Source of the DNA: Lotus japonicus
Lineage: Eukaryota > Streptophyta > Magnoliopsida > Fabales > Fabaceae
Length of the DNA: 64,000 bases
Direction of reading: 5' to 3'
NCBI RefSeq assembly: GCF_012489685.1
Contig: NC_080044.1
Span: forward strand, 56,473,507-56,537,506
The notes beneath the pieces are model-generated. The model saw only the letters and a list, made by a program, of their open reading frames with translations. It was not told the DNA's origin and searched no databases. Below, piece by piece: positions 55,429 through 64,000 of the stretch. The position numbers and the translations under genes were made by a program. Each line of letters begins with the position of its first letter. Position 1 is the first letter of the stretch.

Positions 55429-55708
55429 TGTTCTGGGAATGAACATTGAAGAGAGGTATAGTACCTAAGGGTAGAGAGATTGTGCTAGAGAGTGAGAGAA
55501 TGAGAGAGAGAATGCTGAATTTCATGTGTAATTTCATCAATGAGCCAAAAGTCCCCTCCAATTGATAACTACCTCCTATTTATAGAGCTTGGGTACCACC
55601 TATTGGGCCAATTGGGCCTCCGAGATCAAGGCCCGATTTAAGGCCAGGACCCCGCCTCTGGGCGGGCTACATGCGGGGCGTTGCCCCTCTAGGGGCTCGC
55701 CCAGTCCA
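55429..55708 (-). repeat. 5' LTR of the Tat element (280 bp)
   Basis: Same length as, and apparently identical to, the copy at 46991. Minus-strand TATA motif at 55577-55585. Confidence 0.92.
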
Positions 55709-56528
55709 CCTATAAATAGGCTTTTTGTCATTTCTTTTGAACATTTTGTCATTTTTATCATTTTTTTTCATAAGTTAGAAGAGAGAGCTTGAGTTCTGGA
55801 GCTTTGGGAGCTTTCCCTAGGCCTTATGACCCAGGTTTTATCTTTACTTTCTAGCATGGATTCCATAGCCATGTTTGGCTAAAACCCCTTTTGTTTTGGG
55901 TTCTTTGGGAGACTTTGGATGTTTTAGCTTTCAATCCATTTCTATTCATGATGTTCTGAGTAAACCCTTGAATCTCACCTCTATGCTTTATCTTTCAAGC
56001 TTGAATGCATGCTAGCTTCTTACTTTTCTATAATCATAACGATAGTTTGTTATAGAATTGGGACTTGTTGTGAGATTACTCCTTCTATACTTGCTACTAG
56101 GAATAGAGGAAGGGTTGGGGTTTGTTGGCCTGATTTGTATGCTTAGTGCTTCTAGCAAATGTTTAGGTTATCAAGGAATTGAATCTATCTTTTGATTAGA
56201 AAGGGTTTTCTTTACGAGGCATCGATAGATGACTATCTAGGCTAGAACATCAAGGAGGGACTCAGGATTAATTGAATAGGAAGGTTTGCTAAAACTGAAA
56301 TAGTTGAACAAGAACCCAAGGCAATCTCATCTCTGTTTTTCAATCACTTTATTACTTGATTACTTGTCTCTTTACAAACTCAAGAAACAACCAATTATTA
56401 AAACTGAATTTTACTTGCTTTTCAACCTTAAACTTGGATCTTAAACTGAATTGCCACACCAATTCCCTGTGGTTCGATAAATTAAAACCGGGTGAATTCC
56501 GTACACTTGCGGATTGACCAACACACGG

Positions 56529-57457
56529 CCTTACCTCGATGCAAGGAAGTGAGTTGGAGAGTGGTTTCAAGTTATCTTCCTTTGAGAGCGAAGTTGTTTC
56601 GGCGCCATGTCGATGTAGACCCAGGCTGCAATCTGTGTGCTGAAGAGAGTGAGATGGAGGAGCACCTTTTTATGCATTGTCCAGCGGCTTGTCAGGTCTG
56701 GTTTGCATCACCTCTGTCTCTCCGCGTTGATAATTTTCTCACGTTTGCAGATTTTTGGAGACACATTCATGAGCTGCATGATAGTGAAGTTATGGCTCTA
56801 GTCCAGACAACTATTTACATGATGTGGGAGGCCCGTAATCACCACCAGTTCCAGCAGCGACCTTCTTCAACGGAGCACATTCTCCAGCGAGTAGCAAGCG
56901 TGCAGGCGGAGGTGCGCATTGGTGCATCAGCTCCAGCTACGATTGAGAGAAATGTGGCTTGGCGTGGACCTGTTCGTGGCACTTATAAGTGCAATTTTGA
57001 TGCTTCATTCGTGGATGGGAGACCGGTCGGTTTGGGTATGGTGGTTCGTAAACATAGAGGCGAGGTGATGGCCTCTGCGTGCTCCTATCCAGTTCATGTT
57101 ACCACTCCTATTCTGGCTGAAGCAATGTCCATGAGGTGGTCCTTACAACTGTTTATTGATTTGGGTTTCCGGCGGATTTCATTGGAAACAGATTGTCTGC
57201 AGTTGTTTAACCACTAGCATGCAAAGGAGGATGGCCGGTCGTATTTGAGTTCTATTATTAGTTATTGTCGTTTATTGAGTTCTGCTTTTGATTTAGTTTC
57301 TGTTATGTTTGTTCGCCGTAAGAGCAATGCGGTGGCGGATTTTTTGGCTAAGAGCGCGGAAGCTTATACCAATATGGTATGGGTGGAAGAGGTCCCTTTA
57401 GCCGCCGCACCGCTTATTGATGCTGATGTAATGAACCTTTTGCCGGTTGGCCTTTAA
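56529..57457 (+). pseudogene. LINE ORF2, second block: zinc-binding and RNase H domains
   Basis: It continues from the first block as ALPRCKEVSWRVVSSYLPLR, then CNLC...HLFMHC (the zinc-binding region after plant LINE reverse transcriptase), then a C-terminal RNase H with NFDASFVDG, ILAEAMSM, LETDCLQL and AVADFLA; the four acidic residues are present. One stop, TAG at 57215, fits a Trp codon. The end is at 57457 (LLPVGL). Confidence 0.88.
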
Positions 57458-57550
57458 TATATTTGCAGTCGAATTTAAAAAAAAATTAGTATCAATTCAC
57501 GTTTAAAAAAAATTATATTATACATTCATCAATTAAAAAAAGAATTATTA

Positions 57551-57629
57551 AAATATGCTTCTTTTTTACTTTATTTTTTACGGTTAATTGCAAAAGAAAA
57601 TTAAATTGATTGTTATAGTATCCATTCAC
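57551..57629. repeat. AT-rich direct repeat of 43061-43151
   Basis: AAATATGCTTCTTTTTTACTT at both places, then ACGGTTAATTG and TAGTATCCATTCAC, with small indels between. The LINE seems to have inserted into a pre-existing AT-rich tandem duplication. Confidence 0.7.
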
Positions 57630-57649
57630 GGCAAAATTAAAATATTCAT

Positions 57650-58501
57650 TCATCAATGATGGCATCTTTTGTTAGTATATATCTTACAAGAGCGATTGTA
57701 GAGACTTTCAAGCTCTGGAGTTATAAAGTATTTGAAGTGAGAATTGACTTTGAGGCTATACTTTATGTTCTAAGTCTAGAGAAAGTGAGATAAGAGGATT
57801 TGACTCAGGGTATGGTTCTCTTATTGAAGCAGACAATGTCAAAAAATTTCACAAAGATTCTAGTCGTTGGATCAAACGGTGCTTTAGTGTACTTGTGTCA
57901 GGTACATTAAATGCATGACACTATTTGATGAAGACTTTTTGCCCAAAAGAAGTAGTCTGTCAGTTGGTAGATAGCATTGGTCTTTACTTCTATCCGTTGA
58001 GAAGCAAATATGGCAGCGTGATGGTGACAACGTTGTACTCCAGCTTTGGCCATTGTGCTTTGTCAGATCACGTGCTCTCCTCTTGAAACTTCTTCTCCAA
58101 GTTTGTCTAATATCTTTTTGTGATTCAAAGATAACGCTCATTCTTCAGACGATCTTCTTCGGTTAGATGATCTTCTTTCTTCCAATGGTCATTTTGAGTA
58201 AGACGATGCGCTTTGACCAATAGAATGTAGCTTCTTCACAGGGATTGAACTGTCGTTTTGTGTAGGCTGTTTAGACTTGAACAAAACAACATAGTCATAG
58301 ACGATAAGTCAAAGTGTTCCTAAAATATGAAATTTATAGTGTTCCATTATGCCTTTAAAATTGTTATCGTACAAAACATGATAAACGATGTAATTAGACG
58401 TTTGAACTTAACAAATTTAATATAAAATATAAACAAAATAAAGTATAATTTTTTTTTGTTGTAAAAAAAATATATAAACAAATGGTAACTCACGCGGTAC
58501 T
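57650..58501. other. Possible copia-type LTR remains, no gene
   Basis: The middle (about 57860-57915: GTTGGATCAAACGGTGCTTT, then GTGTCAGGTACATTAAATGC) resembles U3 sequence of legume SIRE/Maximus LTRs as I remember it. Boundaries are not visible. A minus-strand frame of 85 codons at 57884-58141 lies inside this stretch and is probably not a gene. Confidence 0.3.
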
Positions 58502-59197
58502 AACGTTGTAAGACCTGGATTTTCAGAACAAGCTAGTTTCCGACTCACGCGTAGAATCAGTGTAAGCGTGACAGGAGTTTGACATTTGAGAAAGATTAAT
58601 GAAGAAGAAAGTTCAGGAATTGCTTGAGGAATGTTGCGTAGCTGTTTTCGGAGTTAGTGCGAGTCGTCTGCACACCTGCCTTATGGCAAGCGTGTCCAGA
58701 ATAGGCTATTTCGCTCTTAAAGCAACGTTTTGAGTGAGATTTCGAACTCTCGGAAAATTTAAAGATTCTTTTTATTTTTCCATCGACCAGCGTTTCATTT
58801 CGGAACTCTGGACTGTACGCACGATAGGTTTCACTTTTCGGATGTCCGCCGACGCTAATTTCTTTGCTTCGAAACCCTATTTTCGAGCAATGGATGAAGA
58901 CTTTTTCTATTCGGGACTTCTAACGAAGATTCCGTCCGCGTTGCCAGACTTGTTTCGACGTTTCCAATCTTTCTTCAGTTGGAAGTTTTGTCGTTTGAGC
59001 ATCAAAGCAAAAAGTAGTTTTTCGGGGCAGATTAACCGACACCGCTTTTGAGTTTTTCGATATCGTTTTTCCCAAATCCTAGATATTTGTTTTGAGTTCT
59101 GGAATTATGACGCTAGAATCTCTCTTAGAATTCCACGCTGATCGTGCTGCAAAAATCGGAATCGCGAAATTTTCATTTTCCCGCGATTTCGCCCGCC

Positions 59198-59205
59198 TAT
59201 AAATA
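59198..59205 (+). promoter_or_regulatory. LTR TATA box (solo LTR)
   Basis: TATAAATA in GCCTATAAATAGGC, as at 18326. The solo LTR thus keeps promoter, stem-loops and reading frame together. Confidence 0.77.
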
Positions 59206-60661
59206 GGCGAAAAAGAAAATATCTTCTTCATTTTCACTCATTTGGCCGAGAATTGTAGAGAGAGAGGGAGAGGAGAGATTTCGAGAAATCTTGACCAATC
59301 TTCGTGCAGTTCGTCCCTACTTCTAGGTATCAAGGTACCTAACACGATTCCTACCTCTGATTGTTGTTTCTGTTGCGTTTCTGAAGCCGTTTCTGTGCTC
59401 TAAGTTTTGAGCTTTTTCTAAAATTGTCCGATTTCTCTGATTTCTCGCTTGGGTTATGTTCCTTATGTTCCCCTGAGTCTAAAACCTCTGTCAGTAAACT
59501 CTGATTTCGATTCAGTTGTCCAGGATCTGAAAAATTGACTCAAAACTCTTTTTGTCTCACATTTCGAAACTTTATTGTTGTAAAGCTATAATCTGACTTC
59601 GTGCCTTTAGGATTTGTTGTCACGGATGTCATGAGGATCGTTGCTGTCAAATTTGTTTTCAGAACTGATAACTTTGAAGTTTTGAGCCTTTATTTTGGAC
59701 CAAAATGCCCCTGCGTAGTCGTATTTCGACCCGATTGTCCGAAAATTGTTCTGACAGTTTCTTTGTCTTAGTTTTACCCTAAAACTACCTTGTAAACTGA
59801 TTTGATCGAAGAAAAAGAGCCGAAGCCCTTTTCTCCTTATGGCCGTGGGTTTTTCCTAAGGGGGGGGAAGTTTTTCGTTTTCGAAAACTTGTCCTTTCGT
59901 ACCCGTTTGTCGTATTCTGAAGCTTTGATGCTTTGTCTATCGTTTATGTATTGTTTTACGATCGAACTAATCGATTTTGTTTGAATTCTGCTTTGTTTTT
60001 CTCCGAGGTTCAGTTGAAGGAACTTTGGAATATTCAGAGCAACTGTTTGAGGACAACCTTGATTTCGAAGCTGGAACAGCTCGAGGTTAGGGCAACTTAC
60101 TATATATTAGCTATGACTGCATGATAGGCGTCGATAAATTCGACTTATGTTTTATCTGATGTTGTTTTTGATGATGAGTTGATGTTATGATGCTTTTCCA
60201 TACTTGTGATGTTGTGCTTTTGTTGGATTGAGCGTTTTGACGCAATTTCGGAGTGGAGATTCATTGATCTGGTGATCTTTGATATTTCGGGTTGGATGAA
60301 CAACCCTAGGCAAGTCCAAATGTGGGGTTTGAGACTTAGCCATATGTTGGAATTCTTAGACTTTCCCCGGGAAATGTGTTTTGGGTGGTTGATCTTTGAA
60401 AACTTAGAATGATAGAGCTTTGAAAAACTAAAGACTTGGGAAACCTAGATTTTGAGAAATAAACTCATAACCTGACTAATCTGAATTGAAATCATTTTTA
60501 TTAACGTTTAAGCATAGGAGAACTGAAGGGGAAAATATTTACGAAAGACGGGGAAAAGTCGACCTTTGCTGAGAGTTATCGGAATTGGGGAAAGCCACTA
60601 AGGTGAGCTATGGTGATGATTGAAGTCACCGAGTACTTTAGTACTCTTGGGGAGTGTTGTG

Positions 60662-60811
60662 GAGCCGTGTTGTATTGACCGACACTTAGCGCTCTTGTTG
60701 TTTGGGCTGTGTTGTATTGACCGACACTAGACCCTTGTGTTTTCTTGTTGGAGTTGTGTTGTATTGACCGACACTTACTCCGAGTTGTGTTGTATTGACC
60801 GACACTAACTC
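60662..60811 (+). repeat. Class III stem-loops (4 units)
   Basis: Loop TGTATTGACCG four times. Stems include GGAGTTGTGT/ACACTTACTCC and GAGTTGTGT/ACACTAACTC; the second unit has GGG at one foot and CCC at the other. Confidence 0.78.
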
Positions 60812-60898
60812 ATTGGGTTGGTTGAGATTGGGTTGTGAGCTAAACACTTTCGTGGTAAGGGCGATTCGTTGTTTGGCTAACCACGTTGCATTCAATCG

Positions 60899-61134
60899 GG
60901 TGAATAACGGGAATGGTTCACCTGTGCATATCATGGTGAATAACGGGAATGGTTCACCTTGCATTAATGATGAATAACGGGAATGGTTCATCATTCGGTG
61001 AATAACGGGAATGGTTCACCAAGGATGAATAACGGGAATGGTTCATCCAGGATGGATTTCATCCAGGATGGATAACGGGAATGGTCCATCCATAGTGAAA
61101 ATGCTTCACTTGTGGCGAACGGGAACGCGTCACA
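60899..61134 (+). repeat. Class I stem-loops (about 7 units)
   Basis: Loop TAACGGGAATGG with stems GGTGAA/TTCACC, GATGAA/TTCATC, GGATGAA/TTCATCC and GGATGGA/TCCATCC, then GTGGCG...CGCGTCAC with a shortened loop. One unit is partly duplicated (GGATGGATTTCATCC). Confidence 0.82.
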
Positions 61135-61374
61135 AATCCGGATTCATATTGTGCATTTCACGCATACATTCATGCTGACTGAGACTGTGTGCTGTTTGTT
61201 TATTGAAGCAATGTTAGAGCCATAACATGCTAGGATTATTTATATGCTTATATAACAACTTATATATATATACCCTGTCACTTGCTGTGTGTATATGTAC
61301 TTATTGCTGTGAGTTGACCCTAGCGCCTTGGCTTTGTTTGTATGTTTGTCTTTGGGCGGTCGGCCTGCTGCCAG

Positions 61375-62043
61375 ATGTCGATGGCCGACTGGTTCTCGAC
61401 GGTCTCTCCCTCGGGGGGGATCAGATATGAGTTGCTGGATAGGGATGCCCCCACCGCTTGGGTGATCGATGTGGCTGGTCACCGGGCGACGTATAGGGGA
61501 AGGGTCATGGAGGACCGGACGGATGAGCGAGGACGCCTGACGAGCGGAGTGCTACGGCGTATGGAGCTGAGTTTTGACTTGCCGCCCTCAGTTCATTGTG
61601 GACCAGGCACTGGACATGCACCACCTGCACCACCTCCGACTTCACCTTCTGTTGAGGAGGACCCAGAGGAGATCGAGCCTGCTGCTGCTTCTACACCTGT
61701 TGTGCCACCTCCGGCTACTGCCATCGCTTCTACCGACGTGGCGTCGTCCTCTAGGCTCGTACAGCCGAGGAGGGAGTCTGTTGTCCCATCTGTCTCACGT
61801 CTCTTATCTTTCTCTTCACCGCACGGCTACCGTGTGGACCCCTTGATGAGGGTGGAGGAGGAGGATGTTCTCACAGGAGAGGTGGATGTGGAGACCGGCT
61901 CGACTAGGGCGGTGCGCAGGACAGTGAGGAGGGAGGTTATGGATTTGGACACCGAGATGATTACGGTGGATTCCGACTCTGACTCCGAGAGCAGTGGGGA
62001 GAGCTACTCGCCGAGCAGCGATGAGGAGGAGGATGATTGGTGA
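61375..62043 (+). CDS. LTR-embedded conserved ORF, copy 3 (longest)
   Basis: The frame encodes 222 residues from ATG at 61375, directly after CAG; an earlier in-frame ATG at 61342 (MFVFGRSACCQ) is less likely because the other copies have no matching start. The core is shared with 9178 and 13790: MADWF, VSPSGGIRYE, HRATYRGRVMEDR, RGRLTSGVLRR and PPSVHCGPG. The Pro-rich spacer and Ser/Val-rich middle are longer here, with an extra Arg-rich segment (RRTVRREV) before the very acidic end (DSDSDSESSGE, then DEEEDDW). It belongs to a different LTR subfamily from the other two copies, so the core has outlasted the LTR sequences around it. No known domain is recognised. Confidence 0.62.
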   Translation: MSMADWFSTVSPSGGIRYELLDRDAPTAWVIDVAGHRATYRGRVMEDRTDERGRLTSGVLRRMELSFDLPPSVHCGPGTGHAPPAPPPTSPSVEEDPEEIEPAAASTPVVPPPATAIASTDVASSSRLVQPRRESVVPSVSRLLSFSSPHGYRVDPLMRVEEEDVLTGEVDVETGSTRAVRRTVRREVMDLDTEMITVDSDSDSESSGESYSPSSDEEEDDW

Positions 62044-62507
62044 GCTGAGCTGGGAGGGTGGGTTAGGATTAGCGACATTTTTTGTGTAGAGCTCTGATCG
62101 TCAGTTTCTTTTTGGGACAGGGTAGGTTCCGATGTGTGGCTTTTTGTGTGGTTCTTTTGAGGAGGATCACAGAGAGTCTGTCGGAGTATAGGGGTCTTCC
62201 TTTCAGGCCATTTTTGAGTGCCGACTTTCTCTGGGATAACTGTATTTTGATACTTTTACTCACAGTTCTGGTTTGTATATTTGCCTGCGGGCGTACTACT
62301 TTGGAGTCACTGCGGCTTCGCGTGACATGGAGTGCAGCCGAGGCTGTACAGATGTATATATATTTGTATATCGGTTAGTTTAGTTGTTGGGTGTTGTCTC
62401 TACTTCTTTATCACTTTGATTTAAAGGAAAGAAAAAAAAATTACCTGTTTTCCGCGTAAAGTTTATTTTTGGTTACTAAAGTGACACCTGGAATTCGGGG
62501 TGTTACA

Positions 62508-63865
62508 AACGTCGTCAATGGGGGAGCGTCAATATTTAAGAGGCAATAACAAAAACTTGAGGAAGCATTTCAACCATAAAAGCATCTCCAATGATAGTAT
62601 CTAATGTTAAATACATACTCATATGAATATCTATTACCATTGAAGTACATATTCAATTCAAACATGACAAGGATGAGTATGTGAGAATGGATATTCTACA
62701 CTAGACTTGAAAAGTGAGCTTGTATTTATTGCAATCACTTACAATTAATATAATTAGTTAAAATAGAGATAAATAATAAATAATGAAAGGAGGCTTGTCT
62801 GGCTTGATATGATCATAAAAAACATTAAACTCAAACTATCATGCATGGACTCATGAACAGAAATAGATAAATTGGCTGAAACAAAATATAAATGAACCAT
62901 GACTATTCATGTTACAAATTAACTAACATTTAATACCCCATATTAAACATTTGGGATAGAGTAGATATTTCAAATACACATCTTTTTGTAGCACCGGACT
63001 CTCTAGAAGCATTTGAAGCTTTGCCCATTAACCTTGATAAATGTATCCTAGCTTTTCCTTTTTCATTTCCACCGCACCACGAGGAAAAACGTTAGTGACA
63101 ATAAAAGAGGCCTCCTATCTTGAGGGAAGCTTATTGGGTATAAGTTTGAGATGAAAGTTGAAAAGAAGAACTTTTGACCCACATAAAACTCCTTCTTCAA
63201 TATCACTTCATTATGGTTGTCTTGTCTTCTCCTTGAATTTCTTGTAGTTTTAATAAGCTTTTAGATGAAGCTCCTCAAACTCTTGTAACTCTAGCTTTCT
63301 CTTCATTTTAGACTTCAAAACACAAATTGCAGCACTTCATTGCCCAATAAAATTGATGCCCAAAATTGAGTCCATATGGATACACTCGTCAATCCACAAA
63401 CTCGCCAAAATTGGCGATAATAGGTTAGGGTCGGTCAACCTACCCTACCCAACCTACAATCCGACGAGCCAACAACAACAAAATATTGAATTACCTACGA
63501 TGATGAGGATCACTCTCCCTGCCCTGTGGGGTCCCCGCCTTGTATATATAAGTAAAAAAATACAATAAAGTACTTCAAAATATTGAATTACCTACGATGA
63601 AAACTTCACATTTTGGATGAGTTAAATGCTTGAGAAAGTATTGAGTTTTATACTTCCCATTTTAAATGAGTTGAATTTAGTACTTTACGTTTTAAATTGT
63701 TTATTTAGTAAGCTTCACATATTGTGTGATGAATTTCATTTAGTATTATTTTAACTTTGTTATACATTTGTATGAAATTTGATGCAGTTGCATTATCATT
63801 TGTATTTTTTAAATTTATTAAATTAACTTATGTATTTTATATATTTAATTTAAAATTTTAATGAC
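62508..63865. other. AT-rich region without a recognisable gene
   Basis: No long frame, no LTR and no RNA gene were seen. The repeated phrase AATATTGAATTACCTACGATGA occurs near 63481 and 63579. This may be host intergenic DNA or an old degraded element. Confidence 0.5.
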
Positions 63866-63869
63866 ATAC

Positions 63870-64000
63870 TGAGGATCCCCGTGAGAACCTGTAGGAAGAT
63901 AGGGAACGGGGATGGGGTAAAAATTCACCCCGCCGTGGGAAATGGGGATGGGGACGGGGAAAGAGGAAATATGTGGGGATGGGCCCGCCCCCGCCCCGCG
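63870..64000. repeat. G-rich low-complexity sequence
   Basis: Runs of GGGG with short spacers (GGGGATGGGGACGGGG around 63944-63959) and CCCCGCC at the window edge. Four G-runs at 63937-63959 could form a G-quadruplex. Confidence 0.65.

Larger units (their letters stand above)
46991..55708 (-). mobile_element. Tat-lineage Ty3/gypsy element with antisense gene (8718 bp)
   Basis: Two 280-bp LTRs (46991-47270 and 55429-55708) and a 5-bp duplication CCTAT on both sides (46986-46990 and 55709-55713). The primer site is on the minus strand at 55409-55426, so the element reads right to left. Pol has protease, reverse transcriptase, two RNase H domains and integrase; the second RNase H is a Tat-lineage feature. 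An extra gene on the opposite strand (48106-50750) lies between pol and the 3' LTR, as known for some Tat elements. Gag is missing: the primer site runs straight into sequence encoding the gag-protease border. No clear polypurine tract is seen next to the left LTR. Confidence 0.92.
46409..56523 (+). mobile_element. Solo LTR (1392 bp net) in the LINE, split by a Tat element
   Basis: Flanked by CACGG (46404-46408 and 56524-56528). It starts TGATGACCCTAGTTTAG and ends TTGCGGATTGACCAACA. Net of the nested element it is 582 + 810 bases. The end resembles the LTR tails of Athila/Tat-type Ty3/gypsy elements (GTGGTTCG, then GTACACTTGC). It contains no coding interior. Orientation is taken from that tail. 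Confidence 0.82.
43152..57486 (+). mobile_element. 5'-truncated L1-type LINE, split by nested LTR elements
   Basis: ORF1 tail, ORF2 and an A-rich tail (57477-57485) lie between 14-bp direct repeats that differ at one base: TAGTATCCATTCAC (43138-43151) and TAGTATCAATTCAC (57487-57500). Removing the inserted LTR elements leaves about 4.2 kb in two blocks, 43152-46408 and 56529-57486. The reading frame rejoins exactly at the junction once one copy of the CACGG duplication is dropped. Confidence 0.88.
58507..62507 (+). mobile_element. Solo LTR (4001 bp) of the 17634 family, duplication AACGT
   Basis: It starts TGTAAGACCTGG and ends GGGGTGTTACA, with AACGT on both sides (58502-58506 and 62508-62512). 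It is very close to the LTRs at 17634 and 25119 over the first 1.9 kb, with scattered differences. It lacks the class II stem-loop array, has more class III and class I units, and keeps a full-length LTR reading frame (61375-62043). It therefore probably comes from the autonomous partner family. Confidence 0.95.

Noticed and set aside
61342..61374. Upstream ATG extending the LTR reading frame by 11 codons (MFVFGRSACCQ)
   Set aside because: The copies at 9178 and 13790 have no ATG there, and in all three the conserved ATG is directly preceded by CAG, which looks like a splice acceptor.
63353..63568. 71-codon frame near the right end
   Set aside because: Low-complexity, AT-rich context, no recognisable domain and no promoter signal.

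Overview
This window is plant nuclear DNA, most probably from a eudicot. It consists almost entirely of nested LTR retrotransposons, one LINE and a large tandem satellite. No ordinary host gene can be recognised. The evidence is Ty3/gypsy chromovirus (Tekay-like) and Tat-lineage polyproteins, plant-type LINE proteins, a plant initiator-tRNA-Met primer site and a satellite with higher-order structure. The mix of copia (SIRE/Maximus-like) and Tat elements would suit a legume, but that is a weak inference. The satellite and the nested insertions suggest a centromeric or pericentromeric location.

Layout. 1-1643: end of a copia-type LTR with its primer site and a coiled-coil reading frame. 1644-1743: assembly gap. 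1744-10112: 3' half of a Tekay-like element (intact gag-pol from mid-gag, then a 4.1-kb LTR). 10113-14763: truncated older LTR of the same family, split by a 2.6-kb solo LTR (10623-13225, duplication GACGT). 14764-17633: 191-bp satellite, about 15 units. 17634-28993: complete non-autonomous element with two 3875-bp LTRs that appear identical and a decayed interior, inserted into the satellite. 28994-39443: about 55 further satellite units, organised from 31073 as a six-monomer (1146-bp) higher-order repeat. 39444-39543: gap. 39544-41504: end of a Tat-like element with the start of an antisense gene. 41778-43137: MITE-like end, GGT-rich repeat and an inverted LTR fragment. 43152-57486: decayed LINE split by a 1.4-kb solo LTR (46409-56523), itself split by a complete Tat-lineage element on the minus strand (46991-55708). 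57501-58506: AT-rich and possible copia LTR remains. 58507-62507: 4.0-kb solo LTR (duplication AACGT). 62513-64000: no gene seen.

The most unusual content is inside the long Tekay-type LTRs. Downstream of the LTR TATA box they share (a) a 78-bp exon-like block between splice-like signals, (b) arrays of short stem-loops in which both stem arms change together while the loops stay constant, and (c) a conserved reading frame (about 160-223 codons; core near MSMADWF...GVHCGPG, acidic Asp/Ser tail) whose ATG is preceded by CAG in all three copies. Because this lies in the LTR, it would be the leader of the genomic RNA, and each solo LTR carries the whole unit with its promoter. The recently moved non-autonomous element has lost the frame but kept the stem-loops. 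A shorter acidic frame occupies a similar place in a different LTR family.
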